A DNA stretch of 64,000 nucleotides from NCBI RefSeq assembly GCF_004118375.1, contig NZ_SDHX01000001.1, forward strand, positions 62,001 through 126,000, in the 5' to 3' direction. The stretch is from Oleiharenicola lentus (GTDB lineage Bacteria; Verrucomicrobiota; Verrucomicrobiia; Opitutales; Opitutaceae). The notes under the pieces were generated by a model. It did not search any database. It was not told the DNA's origin and saw nothing but the letters and a program-made list of their open reading frames with translations. The position numbers and the translations under genes are program-made. Shown here piece by piece: positions 1-8,276 of the stretch. Each line of letters starts with the position of its first letter. Positions within the stretch are counted from its first letter, which is position 1.

Positions 1-2
1 TC

Positions 3-413
3 TTCCAGGCAAAATGCCTCGTGCGCGAACAGTTCGCCAACCCCGAGCTCAGCGTGCAGCACATCGCCCAGCAGCTCGGCTGCTCGGCCGACTACCTCTC
101 GCACCTCTTCCACACGGAGACGCGCGAACGGCTCACCCACTACATCCAGCGCATCCGGATCGACGGCGCGATTGTCGCGCTGGACGGCGGCACGCTCACC
201 ATCTCCCAGATCGCCTACGCCAGCGGCTTCAGCGACCCGGCCTATTTCGCGCGCGTGTTCAAGCAGCACAAGGGTGTGACGCCGCAGGAATTCCGGCTGC
301 AGGCCGAAGCGCGCCGGCAGCAGACGGAGGGCCGTCCGAAAACGGTTTATCACGACCATCTCGATTACACGCACGGGGTGCCGGCGGAGAAGTCGTCGCC
401 GACCGGGAAGTGA
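3..413 (+). CDS. AraC-family transcriptional regulator, C-terminal part (cut by window edge)
   Basis: The reading frame is open to the left edge, so the N-terminus and true start lie outside the window. The visible part is an AraC/XylS DNA-binding domain. The first helix-turn-helix is around LSVQHIAQQLGCSADYLSHLF and the second around TISQIAYASGFSDPAYFARVF, followed by the usual KQHKGVTPQEFR ending. The internal GTG at 21 is not a credible start because the domain continues upstream. It stands beside a starch/maltodextrin locus and points toward it, so it may regulate that locus; this is inference from position only. Confidence 0.85.
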   Translation, partial: FQAKCLVREQFANPELSVQHIAQQLGCSADYLSHLFHTETRERLTHYIQRIRIDGAIVALDGGTLTISQIAYASGFSDPAYFARVFKQHKGVTPQEFRLQAEARRQQTEGRPKTVYHDHLDYTHGVPAEKSSPTGK

Positions 414-428
414 ACCGATCTTCCGCAG

Positions 429-477
429 GGTCGGCGCTTGCGCCGACCTCGCGCGAAAGGTCGCCGCAAGCAGCGAC
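429..477. repeat. Pair of GC-rich hairpins, dispersed intergenic repeat type, probable bidirectional terminator
   Basis: Two hairpins lie between convergent genes. At 429-448, GGTCGGCG pairs with CGCCGACC around a CTTG loop. At 460-477, GTCGC pairs with GCGAC. This sort of palindrome resembles the REP-like intergenic repeats of Opitutaceae genomes. The position between two converging genes suggests a bidirectional terminator. Confidence 0.5.
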
Positions 478-541
478 GCTACCTCAAGCCGGACGCCTAA
501 GACCGGGGCGAGGGCGTCTCGGCTCCACGTGAAGAGCGGGC

Positions 542-1927
542 TTAGCGCACCAGCACGCGGTAGCGCCAGCCCTTGAGATCGAGCGGCACGAGTGCGTCGA
601 GTTTCACGGTTTCGCCGGTGAAAGCGTCGCGCCACTCGCCGGCGAGTGCCGGGTCAAAGAGGTCGGCCTTGGCGTCCTTGGGCGTGAGGTTAAAGAGGCC
701 GACGACCCTTTTTGCGCCGACGGCGCGTTCGACGACGTAGAACGTGGCGTTGTCGGTCGTGTCGAGCCGGCGCATGGGTGCGCCGGTGTGCAGCGCGGGG
801 TTTTCGCGGCGGAGCTTCGTCAGCACCTGGTAGAGTCTGGTCGTCGGGTGCGTTTCCTTGGGCCAAAGAATCGGGTCGCGTTCGAAGAATTCGAGTCGCC
901 GGTCGAGGCCGGCTTCCTGGCCATTGTAGATCATGGGCATGCCGTCGAGGAGGAAGGACAGCACTGCGAACGGCGCGTAACCCATGCCCATGCGGTCGAA
1001 TTCCGTGCCCGCCCAGGTGTTCTCATCGTGGCTGCTGGTGAAAACCATGAGCGCGCCGCCCCGGGGGAAGTGGGCGCGGATCCTCGCGTAGGCCTCGTCA
1101 AGGGCCGAGGCAGACCGCTTGCCCTGTGCGATCTGGTTCATCGCGTGGTGCAGGTCGAAACCGTAAGAGAGATTGAAGGCGGCGACCTGTTGCTGCGGCA
1201 GCTCGGCCTCGGCGAGAAAGAACACGTCGGGCTTCACGGCGCGCACGCGTTTCACGACCTCGTTCCAAAACGGCGTGGGCAGGCCCCAGGCGACGTCACA
1301 GCGGAAACCGTCGATGCCAAACTGCTTCACCCAGTGGATGAGCACGTCGGCTTGGTAGTCGAGCAGGCCGGGCGCCGCGAAGTCGAACTGGACGACATCG
1401 GTCCAGTCCGTGCCGTGCGGGGGCGTGAGATTGCCCTTCTCGTCGCGCCAGAAGAAGTGCGGGTGGGTTTTGGTGAGCGGATTGTCGGGCGAGACGTGGT
1501 TGGGCACCCAGTCCAGGATGACCCGCATGCCGCGCGCGTGCGCGCCCTGGACGAGGTCGCGCAGGTCCTGCTCGGTGCCGAACTCCGGGTTGACGCCCAG
1601 GTAGTCCTTGGCGGCGTAGTAGCTGCCGAGCGAACCCTTGCGGTGGACTTCGCCGATGGGGTGGATCGGCATGAGCCAGAGAATGTCCACGCCGAGGGCC
1701 TGGAGGCGCGGGAGGTCGGCGGTCACCGCGGTGAATTTGCCGGAGGCGGAAAACTGCCGGACGTTGATCTCGTAGATCGTGCTGCCGCGGGCCCAGTCGG
1801 GCACGCCGACGGCCTGGTGGTGCGCGCTGGGCCAGGCTTTTTCGCGCTCGGGCGCAGGTGCGGCAAAGAGGGACGCGGCGAGGCTGAGCAGTGCAAGAAG
1901 GAGGAGGCGGGACGGGGGCTTTTTCAT
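542..1927 (-). CDS. Secreted GH13 alpha-amylase family glycosidase
   Basis: A GH13 alpha-glucan hydrolase that should act in the periplasm on alpha-1,4-glucans. The start is set at the ATG at 1927 because it opens directly into a signal peptide (MKKPPSRLLLLALLSLAASL, then FAAPAP); a start at 1984 would put a repeat-derived tail in front of the signal. Catalytic motifs are in order: the nucleophile Asp in GFRCDVAW, the acid/base Glu in FFLAEAE, and the transition-state Asp in TSSHDEN. The conserved DWVPNH motif is also present. A short beta-sandwich C-terminal domain ends the protein. It is last in the leftward order receptor, malQ, permease, amylase. Exact specificity (amylase, maltogenic enzyme or glucosidase) is not resolved. 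Confidence 0.88.
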   Translation of the reverse strand: MKKPPSRLLLLALLSLAASLFAAPAPEREKAWPSAHHQAVGVPDWARGSTIYEINVRQFSASGKFTAVTADLPRLQALGVDILWLMPIHPIGEVHRKGSLGSYYAAKDYLGVNPEFGTEQDLRDLVQGAHARGMRVILDWVPNHVSPDNPLTKTHPHFFWRDEKGNLTPPHGTDWTDVVQFDFAAPGLLDYQADVLIHWVKQFGIDGFRCDVAWGLPTPFWNEVVKRVRAVKPDVFFLAEAELPQQQVAAFNLSYGFDLHHAMNQIAQGKRSASALDEAYARIRAHFPRGGALMVFTSSHDENTWAGTEFDRMGMGYAPFAVLSFLLDGMPMIYNGQEAGLDRRLEFFERDPILWPKETHPTTRLYQVLTKLRRENPALHTGAPMRRLDTTDNATFYVVERAVGAKRVVGLFNLTPKDAKADLFDPALAGEWRDAFTGETVKLDALVPLDLKGWRYRVLVR

Positions 1928-1941
1928 GGAGCCGGAAGTTG

Positions 1942-2005
1942 GGCCGGTCTCTGACCGGCCGGGTTGGAACGAAAGTTTTTTCAATCGGCCGGTCGGAGAC
2001 CGGCC
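1942..2005. repeat. Two inverted copies of a GGCCGGTC/GACCGGCC hairpin (REP/BIME-like)
   Basis: GGCCGGTC-TCT-GACCGGCC at 1942-1960 and GGCCGGTC-GGA-GACCGGCC at 1987-2005 are each perfect 8-bp hairpins, and the two units are inverted relative to each other with shared flanking bases. They lie between the permease gene and the amylase gene of one transcription direction. They could stabilise or attenuate the message. The layout is that of REP-type dispersed repeats. Confidence 0.6.
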
Positions 2006-2014
2006 CTACCAAAA

Positions 2015-3310
2015 TCAGGCCGCCTTCTCCTCCGGCACCCAGGACAGCGCCGCGGCGGCAATCAGCATGCACGCACCACCGGCCATGACGGCGATGATGG
2101 CGCGACCGCCCAGCAGATGCTGGACCACGGGACCGAGCAGGGTGGCCGCGAGGATCTGCGGGAGCACGATGAAGAAATTGAACACGCCCATGTAGAAACC
2201 CATCTGCGCGGGCGGGATGGCGTTGGACAGCAGGGCGTAGGGCATGGAGAGGATGGTGGCCCAGCCGATGCCGACGCCGATCATCGACACCTGGAGCAGG
2301 CCGGGGCGCTCGATGAAACCCACGGACAGCAGGCCGGCGGCGGCGCAGATCAGGCCGACGCGGTGCAGCTGCTTGGCGGGCACGCCCTGCTTGGCCAGCA
2401 ACACGAGGAGGAAGGCCACGACAAAGGCCACCCCGTTGTAGGTGCCGAAGCAGGTGCCGCCCCATTCGACGGCTTTCTGATACTCGGGAGAACCCGGTGC
2501 GCCGTGGAAGATGGCGCGCGCGATGGCCGGCGTGAAGTAAATCCACAGGCAGAACAGTCCCAGCCAGGTGAAGAACTGCACGACGGCCAGGCGACGCATC
2601 ACCAAGGGCATCTGCCGGATGCCTTGGATGATTTCGGTCACAAAGGAGGTGGCCGCACCGGTGTGGGGCACGGTATCCGTCTCCGGCGGATGCTCCTTCG
2701 TCGTGAAGATCGTGTAGAGCACGGCGAGAAAATAGACGCCCGCGCCGATCTGGAAGGACAGGTGCACCGAGCGCGGGATGCCGCCGGCGGTGGCTTCGGC
2801 CGAGGCCACGCCCAGCTGGGTGAGCAGCCAGGGGAGGTAGGACGAAAGCACGGCGCCGAAACCGATCATCAGGCTCTGCATCGCAAAGCCCACCTGGCGC
2901 TGTTTGGGCGGCAGCAGGTCGGCCACGAAGGCGCGGAAGGGCTCCATGCTGACATTGATCGAGGCGTCGAGGATCCAGAGCAGGCTGGCCGCCATCCAGA
3001 GGGCGGAGGAGTTCGGCATGGCGATGAGCGCGAGGCTCGCACAAAGGGCGCCCACGAAGAAATACGGCCGGCGGCGGCCGAAGGTCCGGTGCCAGGTGCG
3101 GTCGCTGTAATAACCGATGATGGGCTGCACGATCAGACCGGTGAGCGGGGCCGCGAGCCAGAGGATGGGGATCTCGCCCTCGGAGGCGCCGAGGTATTGG
3201 TAAATGGCGCTCATGTTGGCCATCTGGAGGCCCCAGCCGAACTGGATGCCGAAGAAGCCGAAGCTCATGTTCCAGATGGCCGGCAGGGAAAGGGGTTTTA
3301 GTTCGCGCAT
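2015..3310 (-). CDS. MFS sugar permease, SLC45 / maltose-sucrose type
   Basis: A polytopic inner-membrane protein of 431 residues with about twelve hydrophobic segments. The N-terminus (SFGFFGIQFGWGLQMANMS) and the loop DRTWHRTFGRRRPYFFVGA are typical of the SLC45/GPH-like proton-sugar symporters found next to bacterial maltodextrin genes. It should import maltose or short maltodextrins released by the neighbouring amylases, for MalQ to process in the cytoplasm. It lies between malQ upstream and the GH13 gene downstream, on the same strand. The substrate is inferred from context. Confidence 0.82.
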   Translation of the reverse strand: MRELKPLSLPAIWNMSFGFFGIQFGWGLQMANMSAIYQYLGASEGEIPILWLAAPLTGLIVQPIIGYYSDRTWHRTFGRRRPYFFVGALCASLALIAMPNSSALWMAASLLWILDASINVSMEPFRAFVADLLPPKQRQVGFAMQSLMIGFGAVLSSYLPWLLTQLGVASAEATAGGIPRSVHLSFQIGAGVYFLAVLYTIFTTKEHPPETDTVPHTGAATSFVTEIIQGIRQMPLVMRRLAVVQFFTWLGLFCLWIYFTPAIARAIFHGAPGSPEYQKAVEWGGTCFGTYNGVAFVVAFLLVLLAKQGVPAKQLHRVGLICAAAGLLSVGFIERPGLLQVSMIGVGIGWATILSMPYALLSNAIPPAQMGFYMGVFNFFIVLPQILAATLLGPVVQHLLGGRAIIAVMAGGACMLIAAAALSWVPEEKAA

Positions 3311-3400
3311 GGGGTAAAGAAAAAGACCAAGGATGTGGGACCAGAAACTAAGGACGAGAAATGGTCGGCCAAGGCCCGGCTTGAGGTCGGTGGTCTCTGG

Positions 3401-5047
3401 TCAATGGTCGGTGGTCCCATTCTCGGGCGGTTCGCTGTAGTCCCTCACCGGACGTTCGCCGGTGCGGTCGTAGAGCTGAACCCAGTGCCGCAGCGTCTCC
3501 ACGCGACCCTGGCGCAGGGCGGTGAGCTGGTCGTCGGTGAAACGCCACTGCCAGTTGCCGTCGGTGGTGCCGGGGCGGTTGAGGGTGGCGTCGGCCGGCA
3601 GGTCGAGCAGGTCCTGCACGGGGATGACGGCGAGCCGGGATGTGGTGGCGAGCGCGGCACGGATGACCGGCCAGGCGGACTTGGAGCTGTCGAGTTGGAA
3701 ATACTCGGCGATCTTCGCGTCGTAGGGCGGCTGCAGGGATTCGAGCCACCCGCGCGCGGTGATGTTGTCGTGCGTGCCGGTGTAGGCGACGCTGTCGGGC
3801 GGATAGTAGTGCGGGAGGTTGGCGTTGTTGGCGTCGTGGCCGTAGGCGAACTGGAGGATCTTCATGCCCGGCAGCCCGGCGTCGCGGCGGAGCTTCACCA
3901 CGTCGGGCCCGATGTAACCGAGATCCTCGGCGATGATGCGGGCCTCGGGCAGGGCGGCGCGGACCGCGTCGAAAAACTCCAGGCCCGGACCCGGCTGCCA
4001 GCAGCCGGTGCGCGCATCGGGGGCACCGGCGGGAATTTCCCAGAAGGTGTCGAAGCCGCGGAAGTGATCGAGCCGGATGACATCGTAGAGCCCGAAGGCG
4101 GCGCGCAGCCGCCCGAGCCACCACGCATAGCCGGTCTTGCGCAGGTGGTTCCAGTCGTAGAGCGGGTTGCCCCAGAGCTGGCCGAGGGCGGAGAAATAGT
4201 CGGGCGGCACGCCGGCCACCGCGAGGGGGTTGCCACGGGCGTCGAGCCGGAAGACCTCGCGGTTGCGCCAGGTGTCGGCGCTGTCGAGCGCCACAAAGAT
4301 CGGCACGTCGCCGATGATGCCGACGCCGCGCTCTCGGGCGTAGCTGCGCAGCTGCTCCCACTGGCCGAAGAAGACGTATTGGTAGAAGGCGTGGCGCTCG
4401 GACTCGAGGCGCACGCTGTCGGGCAGGGTGGCGCGCAGCCGCGGGGTCCAACGGGCGAACGGTTCCGGCCAGCTGGGCCAGGGCCAGCCGCCGAAATGTC
4501 CCTTGAGCGCCATGAAATCCGTGTAGGGCTCGAGCCATTCCGCGTGTTCACGCTGGAAGGCGCGGAAGGAGCCGAGGCCCTCGAGGCGGTCGGTGCCAGC
4601 GGTGATGAAGCGATCAGCGGCGCGCGTGAGCACGCGCCAGAAATCGGCGTAGAGCCAGCCGTAGTCCACGCGCCCGGCGGGCAGCCGGCGCAGCGGGGCC
4701 AGTTCGTCGTCGGAGAGCAGGCCGGCTCCGACCAGTTCGCCGAGGTCGATGAAGTAGGGGTTGCCGGCGCTGGCGGAGAAAAGCTGGTAGGGCGAGTCGC
4801 CGTAACCGGTCGGGCCGATCGGGCAGATCTGCCAGTAGCGGACGCGGGCGTCGGCCAGGAAATCCACGAACGCCCGGGCCCCGCGTCCGAGATTACCGAT
4901 GCCGTAGGCGCCGGGGAGGGAGGACACGTGCGCCAGCACACCGGCGGCGCGGGTATCAAGCCAGGAAGCCGGAGGCACGGGGGCGGGACGGGAACCGGAG
5001 GTGACGGCGACTTTCTTGGCCGCGCGGTTCGGCGTGCGGACGGGCAT
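3401..5047 (-). CDS. malQ: 4-alpha-glucanotransferase (amylomaltase, GH77)
   Basis: Disproportionates maltodextrins in the cytoplasm, releasing glucose. GH77 signatures are clear: the N-terminal YWQICPIGPTGYGDSPYQ block, the nucleophile Asp in VIRLDHFRGFDTFWEIP, the acid/base Glu in IIAEDLGYIG, and the third carboxylate in YTGTHDN. The length of about 550 residues fits the family. An ATG at 5047 or a GTG two codons earlier (5053) could start it; no Shine-Dalgarno decides. It sits 90 bp upstream of the sugar permease and downstream of the TonB receptor, forming a maltodextrin uptake and breakdown cluster. Confidence 0.93.
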   Translation of the reverse strand: MPVRTPNRAAKKVAVTSGSRPAPVPPASWLDTRAAGVLAHVSSLPGAYGIGNLGRGARAFVDFLADARVRYWQICPIGPTGYGDSPYQLFSASAGNPYFIDLGELVGAGLLSDDELAPLRRLPAGRVDYGWLYADFWRVLTRAADRFITAGTDRLEGLGSFRAFQREHAEWLEPYTDFMALKGHFGGWPWPSWPEPFARWTPRLRATLPDSVRLESERHAFYQYVFFGQWEQLRSYARERGVGIIGDVPIFVALDSADTWRNREVFRLDARGNPLAVAGVPPDYFSALGQLWGNPLYDWNHLRKTGYAWWLGRLRAAFGLYDVIRLDHFRGFDTFWEIPAGAPDARTGCWQPGPGLEFFDAVRAALPEARIIAEDLGYIGPDVVKLRRDAGLPGMKILQFAYGHDANNANLPHYYPPDSVAYTGTHDNITARGWLESLQPPYDAKIAEYFQLDSSKSAWPVIRAALATTSRLAVIPVQDLLDLPADATLNRPGTTDGNWQWRFTDDQLTALRQGRVETLRHWVQLYDRTGERPVRDYSEPPENGTTDH

Positions 5048-5077
5048 GGGCACAGGAGTTAAGGGGAGAGAGAAAGA

Positions 5078-5106
5078 GCGGCCACCAGTAACCCCCTGGT
5101 GGCCGC
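5078..5106 (-). terminator. Hairpin terminator after the TonB receptor gene
   Basis: GCGGCCACCAG (5078-5088) pairs perfectly with CTGGTGGCCGC (5096-5106) around a 7-base loop. On the minus strand the stem is followed by TCTTTCTCTC. It lies between the receptor and malQ, so receptor messages may stop here, with malQ transcribed by partial read-through or from its own promoter. Confidence 0.65.
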
Positions 5107-5144
5107 GTTGTGTGTGTTGACCAAACTGCCGGTGGGCCGGCGAC

Positions 5145-7925
5145 TCAGAACTTGTAGGCGGCGCCGAAGGAGTAGGACGCGCCGTATTGCTGATAGTTGA
5201 TGACCTGACGCGGGTCGTCGTTGTTGTAGGTGATCAGCGGTTCGTTGGTCAGGTTGTAGCCCTGGAGGAAGACCGAGAGGTTCTTCATCGGACCGTCCTT
5301 GGGGAACGTGTAGCTGATCTGGGCGTCGACGACGCTCTCGGGCTGGGCCATGGAGAAGCCGCCGTTGGGATTCACGTCACCACTGGGATTCGGCACGCCG
5401 AAGTTGGTGATGTATTGGCGGTTCTCGGAGCGGTAGCGGTTGCTGACGCGGGCGGACCAACCGTGGCGCTCATAGTAGGCCGTGACCTGGTAGACCTTCT
5501 CGGAGAGACCGGCGATGGGTGCGGTCCCGCTGCTCGGGCCCCAGGGCTTGATGCCGCTCTTGGTCAGCGCGGCGCCAAACTGGACGCCGAAGCCCTTGAA
5601 GCTCTCGCTGATCAGCTCGCTGGCGAGCACGAGGGAGAACTCGAGGCCGCGGATGTTGCCGCCGTCGCCGTTCATCGGCTGCGAGACGATACCCTGCGAG
5701 AGAACGGGCGGGGTGCCGGTGATCGGGTAGCCGCTGAAGTCGGCGATCGCGCTCTGCTCGTAGACGAAGTTGCGCAGCTTCTTGGCGAAGGCCGCCACGG
5801 AGAAGTAGCCCTTGCTCTGGTTGAAGTAGTGCTCGTAGGAGAGGTCCACCGAGTCGGCGACCCAGGGCTTGAGGGCGCTGTTGCCGCCGCCGCCGCTCCA
5901 GGGGCTCTGGTTGATGTTGGTGGAGCTGGCATTGGTGGTGTTGTAACCCCAGGTGCGCGAGGCGCGCATGTCATACATGCGGGGGCGGGCGATCTGGCGG
6001 GCGAGGCTGAAACGCACGACGCTGCGGTCCGTGATCTCAAAGTTGAGATTCAGGCTCGGGGCGAACTGCGTGTAGGTGTCGCCGTCGGCGACCGCGGTCA
6101 CCGTGTTGCCATTGGCCGAAAGACCGTTGGACGACTGGTCGGTGTGGATGATGCGGAAACCCACGTTGCCCGTGACCGGGATGTTGCCGGCCTTGCTGGC
6201 GATCTCGGCCTGGGTGTAGAACTGCGTGACCTCCTCGCGGACCTGGAAGCGGCGGGCGACGAAGTCGGTGCCGTCGTTGCCGACGAGGTTGAACGCGCCC
6301 GAGTTGAAGTAGGCGAGCGGGTCGAAGGAGTAGATCTTGCCGATGCCGAGATAAGTGAAGTCCGTGATGCCGTTGCTGGCGGGCATGGGCGCGGTGGCGG
6401 CGTTGTTCTTCAACACCGGGAAGCCGGAGGGATTCTCACCGTCGCGCTTGTAGCGGTCGGTGTAGCTGAGGCCCATCTCGACGGCGGAGAAGAAGCGGTT
6501 CAGCTCGTGCCGGGTGGAGAGCTTGAGCTGCGACATGGTGTCCTTGGACTCGAAGCCCTTGTAGTAGCCGGGCGAACCGGTGGACGGGAACTTCCAGGAC
6601 TGCCAGCCCTGCGGATCGCTGATGCGCAGGATCGAGGCGTCGGCGTAGTTCTTCGTGGTGGTGATCATCGGCAGTCCGCCCGGGTTGAGCGTGACCTTCA
6701 TCGTGTCGGCGGTGGTGAACGGCGTGCCGAGGGAGCTGAGGCCGGCCCAGAGCTCGAGGTTGAAGTCCTTGCGCTTCACGCTGGAGTAGCTGGCGTCGAA
6801 GGTGATGGGCCATTCGGAGGCCTTGCCCATGACGAGGTTCCAGCCGACGGCGATCGGCTTGTCGGAGCGGGTGAAGACGTCGTTGCGGACGATGGGCTGG
6901 ACGTTGGTGAACGTCGAGTTGGTGGCCAGACCGCCGCTGGTGGTGTAACCGGCCTGCAGGGCGGCCGAGCTCCAGTAGAGGGGCACTTCCATGCCGCGCA
7001 GGAGCTGGTCCTCCTTGAAGTCGGAGTAGTAAACATCGATCACCGAGTGGGTGTTCTCGTCGGGCTTGTATTCGAGCACGGCCATGTAGCCGTCGCGCTC
7101 GAGGATGCTGTTGCGGACGTAGGGCTTCATGCCGCCGAGCACGAGGTTGTTGTTGTCGGTCGGGTAACCCCAGGCCTGGAACTGCTGGCCGGCAAAGGGC
7201 TTGCTCGAGTGCGAGTAGCCGAAGGCCACGCCGATCGTGCCGCCCTCAACCTGGTCGATGTAGGAAATGTTGAAGCGGTTGCCGGTGGCCTTCGCGCCGG
7301 GCGTGAGGGCGCCGAGCTCGTTCCACTCATAGTAGCCGTTCACTGCGACGACCCGGCCGGTCTTGTCGAGCGGGCGCACGGTGCGCAGGTCGATCGAGCC
7401 GGCGAGGCCCTGGCCGGTGAGGCTCGGGGTCGCGGTCTTGTAAACCACCACCTCACTGAGGAGGTCAGCGGGATACTGGTCGAACTCGACGGCGCGGTTC
7501 ATGCCGGTGGAGACCTGCTCGCGGCCGTTGAGGAGGCCGGTGCTGAAATCGCCGTTGAGGCCGCGAATGCTGATCTGCTGGCTACGACCGTTGGTGCGCT
7601 GGGTCGTGAGGCCGGTCAGGCGGGTGAGTGCGTCCGCGATGGAGATGTCGGGCAGCTTGCCGATATCCTCCGCGGCGATCACCTCGGTGATGACCTTCTG
7701 GTTCTGTTTCATCTCGGCGGCGGCGGCGAGACTGCCCGCGAAGCCGGCCGTGACGGTATAGGTTTCGAGGACGACGGGGGCGTCCTTGTCGGCGCTCTCG
7801 GTGTTGTTGGCGTTGTTGGTCGTCTGGGCGAGCGCTGGGAGCGCAGTCTGCGCCAGCAGCAGGCCGGCAACCAGCCCTCGGGAGAGAGACTGGCGCGCGG
7901 ATCGTTTGGTAACGGTCGGGTGCAT
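5145..7925 (-). CDS. TonB-dependent outer-membrane receptor (starch/maltodextrin locus)
   Basis: An outer-membrane active transporter of 926 residues. The ATG at 7925 starts a signal peptide ending ALPALAQ; a longer frame back to 8156 has no signal and is rejected. The plug domain is recognisable (VITEVIAAEDIGKLPDISIA, later QQISIRGLNGDF), followed by a long beta-barrel ending in the aromatic YKF needed for barrel assembly. The family resembles the Caulobacter-type receptors used for maltodextrin uptake. Its neighbours (malQ, permease, amylases) suggest a malto-oligosaccharide substrate, which is inference. Confidence 0.9.
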   Translation of the reverse strand: MHPTVTKRSARQSLSRGLVAGLLLAQTALPALAQTTNNANNTESADKDAPVVLETYTVTAGFAGSLAAAAEMKQNQKVITEVIAAEDIGKLPDISIADALTRLTGLTTQRTNGRSQQISIRGLNGDFSTGLLNGREQVSTGMNRAVEFDQYPADLLSEVVVYKTATPSLTGQGLAGSIDLRTVRPLDKTGRVVAVNGYYEWNELGALTPGAKATGNRFNISYIDQVEGGTIGVAFGYSHSSKPFAGQQFQAWGYPTDNNNLVLGGMKPYVRNSILERDGYMAVLEYKPDENTHSVIDVYYSDFKEDQLLRGMEVPLYWSSAALQAGYTTSGGLATNSTFTNVQPIVRNDVFTRSDKPIAVGWNLVMGKASEWPITFDASYSSVKRKDFNLELWAGLSSLGTPFTTADTMKVTLNPGGLPMITTTKNYADASILRISDPQGWQSWKFPSTGSPGYYKGFESKDTMSQLKLSTRHELNRFFSAVEMGLSYTDRYKRDGENPSGFPVLKNNAATAPMPASNGITDFTYLGIGKIYSFDPLAYFNSGAFNLVGNDGTDFVARRFQVREEVTQFYTQAEIASKAGNIPVTGNVGFRIIHTDQSSNGLSANGNTVTAVADGDTYTQFAPSLNLNFEITDRSVVRFSLARQIARPRMYDMRASRTWGYNTTNASSTNINQSPWSGGGGNSALKPWVADSVDLSYEHYFNQSKGYFSVAAFAKKLRNFVYEQSAIADFSGYPITGTPPVLSQGIVSQPMNGDGGNIRGLEFSLVLASELISESFKGFGVQFGAALTKSGIKPWGPSSGTAPIAGLSEKVYQVTAYYERHGWSARVSNRYRSENRQYITNFGVPNPSGDVNPNGGFSMAQPESVVDAQISYTFPKDGPMKNLSVFLQGYNLTNEPLITYNNDDPRQVINYQQYGASYSFGAAYKF

Positions 7926-8276
7926 TGTGGTGTGGGGGTATGACGAATCGGGGAAAGGCCGTCGGGGAAGCGCGACCTCTTGATTGAACCAACAAAATCC
8001 CTCGGCGACGGCTTCCGCCAACCGGTTTGCTCCCAAAAAACCGAGATGACCCGGACAAGTCTTAGGTTGGAACTGCCGCCTTGGACCAACTTGCGGTGGA
8101 ACCGGGAGGACAAACCAGGAGTATCCCAGAGCGAAGTCGGCTTGGACCGCCGTCATCGGGGTGAGGATTTTTCCCGACTCTGGGAGCCGATCCCTAAGAT
8201 TTATCCGGGTGTCGCAAGACTTCTCCTAGGCGCGTCATTTGACGGGTGGAAGCAGGGCGACAGGCTGTTTCGTATC
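7926..8276. promoter_or_regulatory. Divergent intergenic region between receptor and amylase genes
   Basis: These 351 bp separate two divergently transcribed genes and must hold the promoters of both. I see no convincing -35/-10 pair and no clear operator palindrome. It also contains no credible gene. Confidence 0.4.

Noticed and set aside
5187..7943. A 918-codon open frame antisense to the TonB receptor
   Set aside because: High-GC shadow frame; composition rich in Val/Gly/Asp with no domain, opposite a clear receptor gene.
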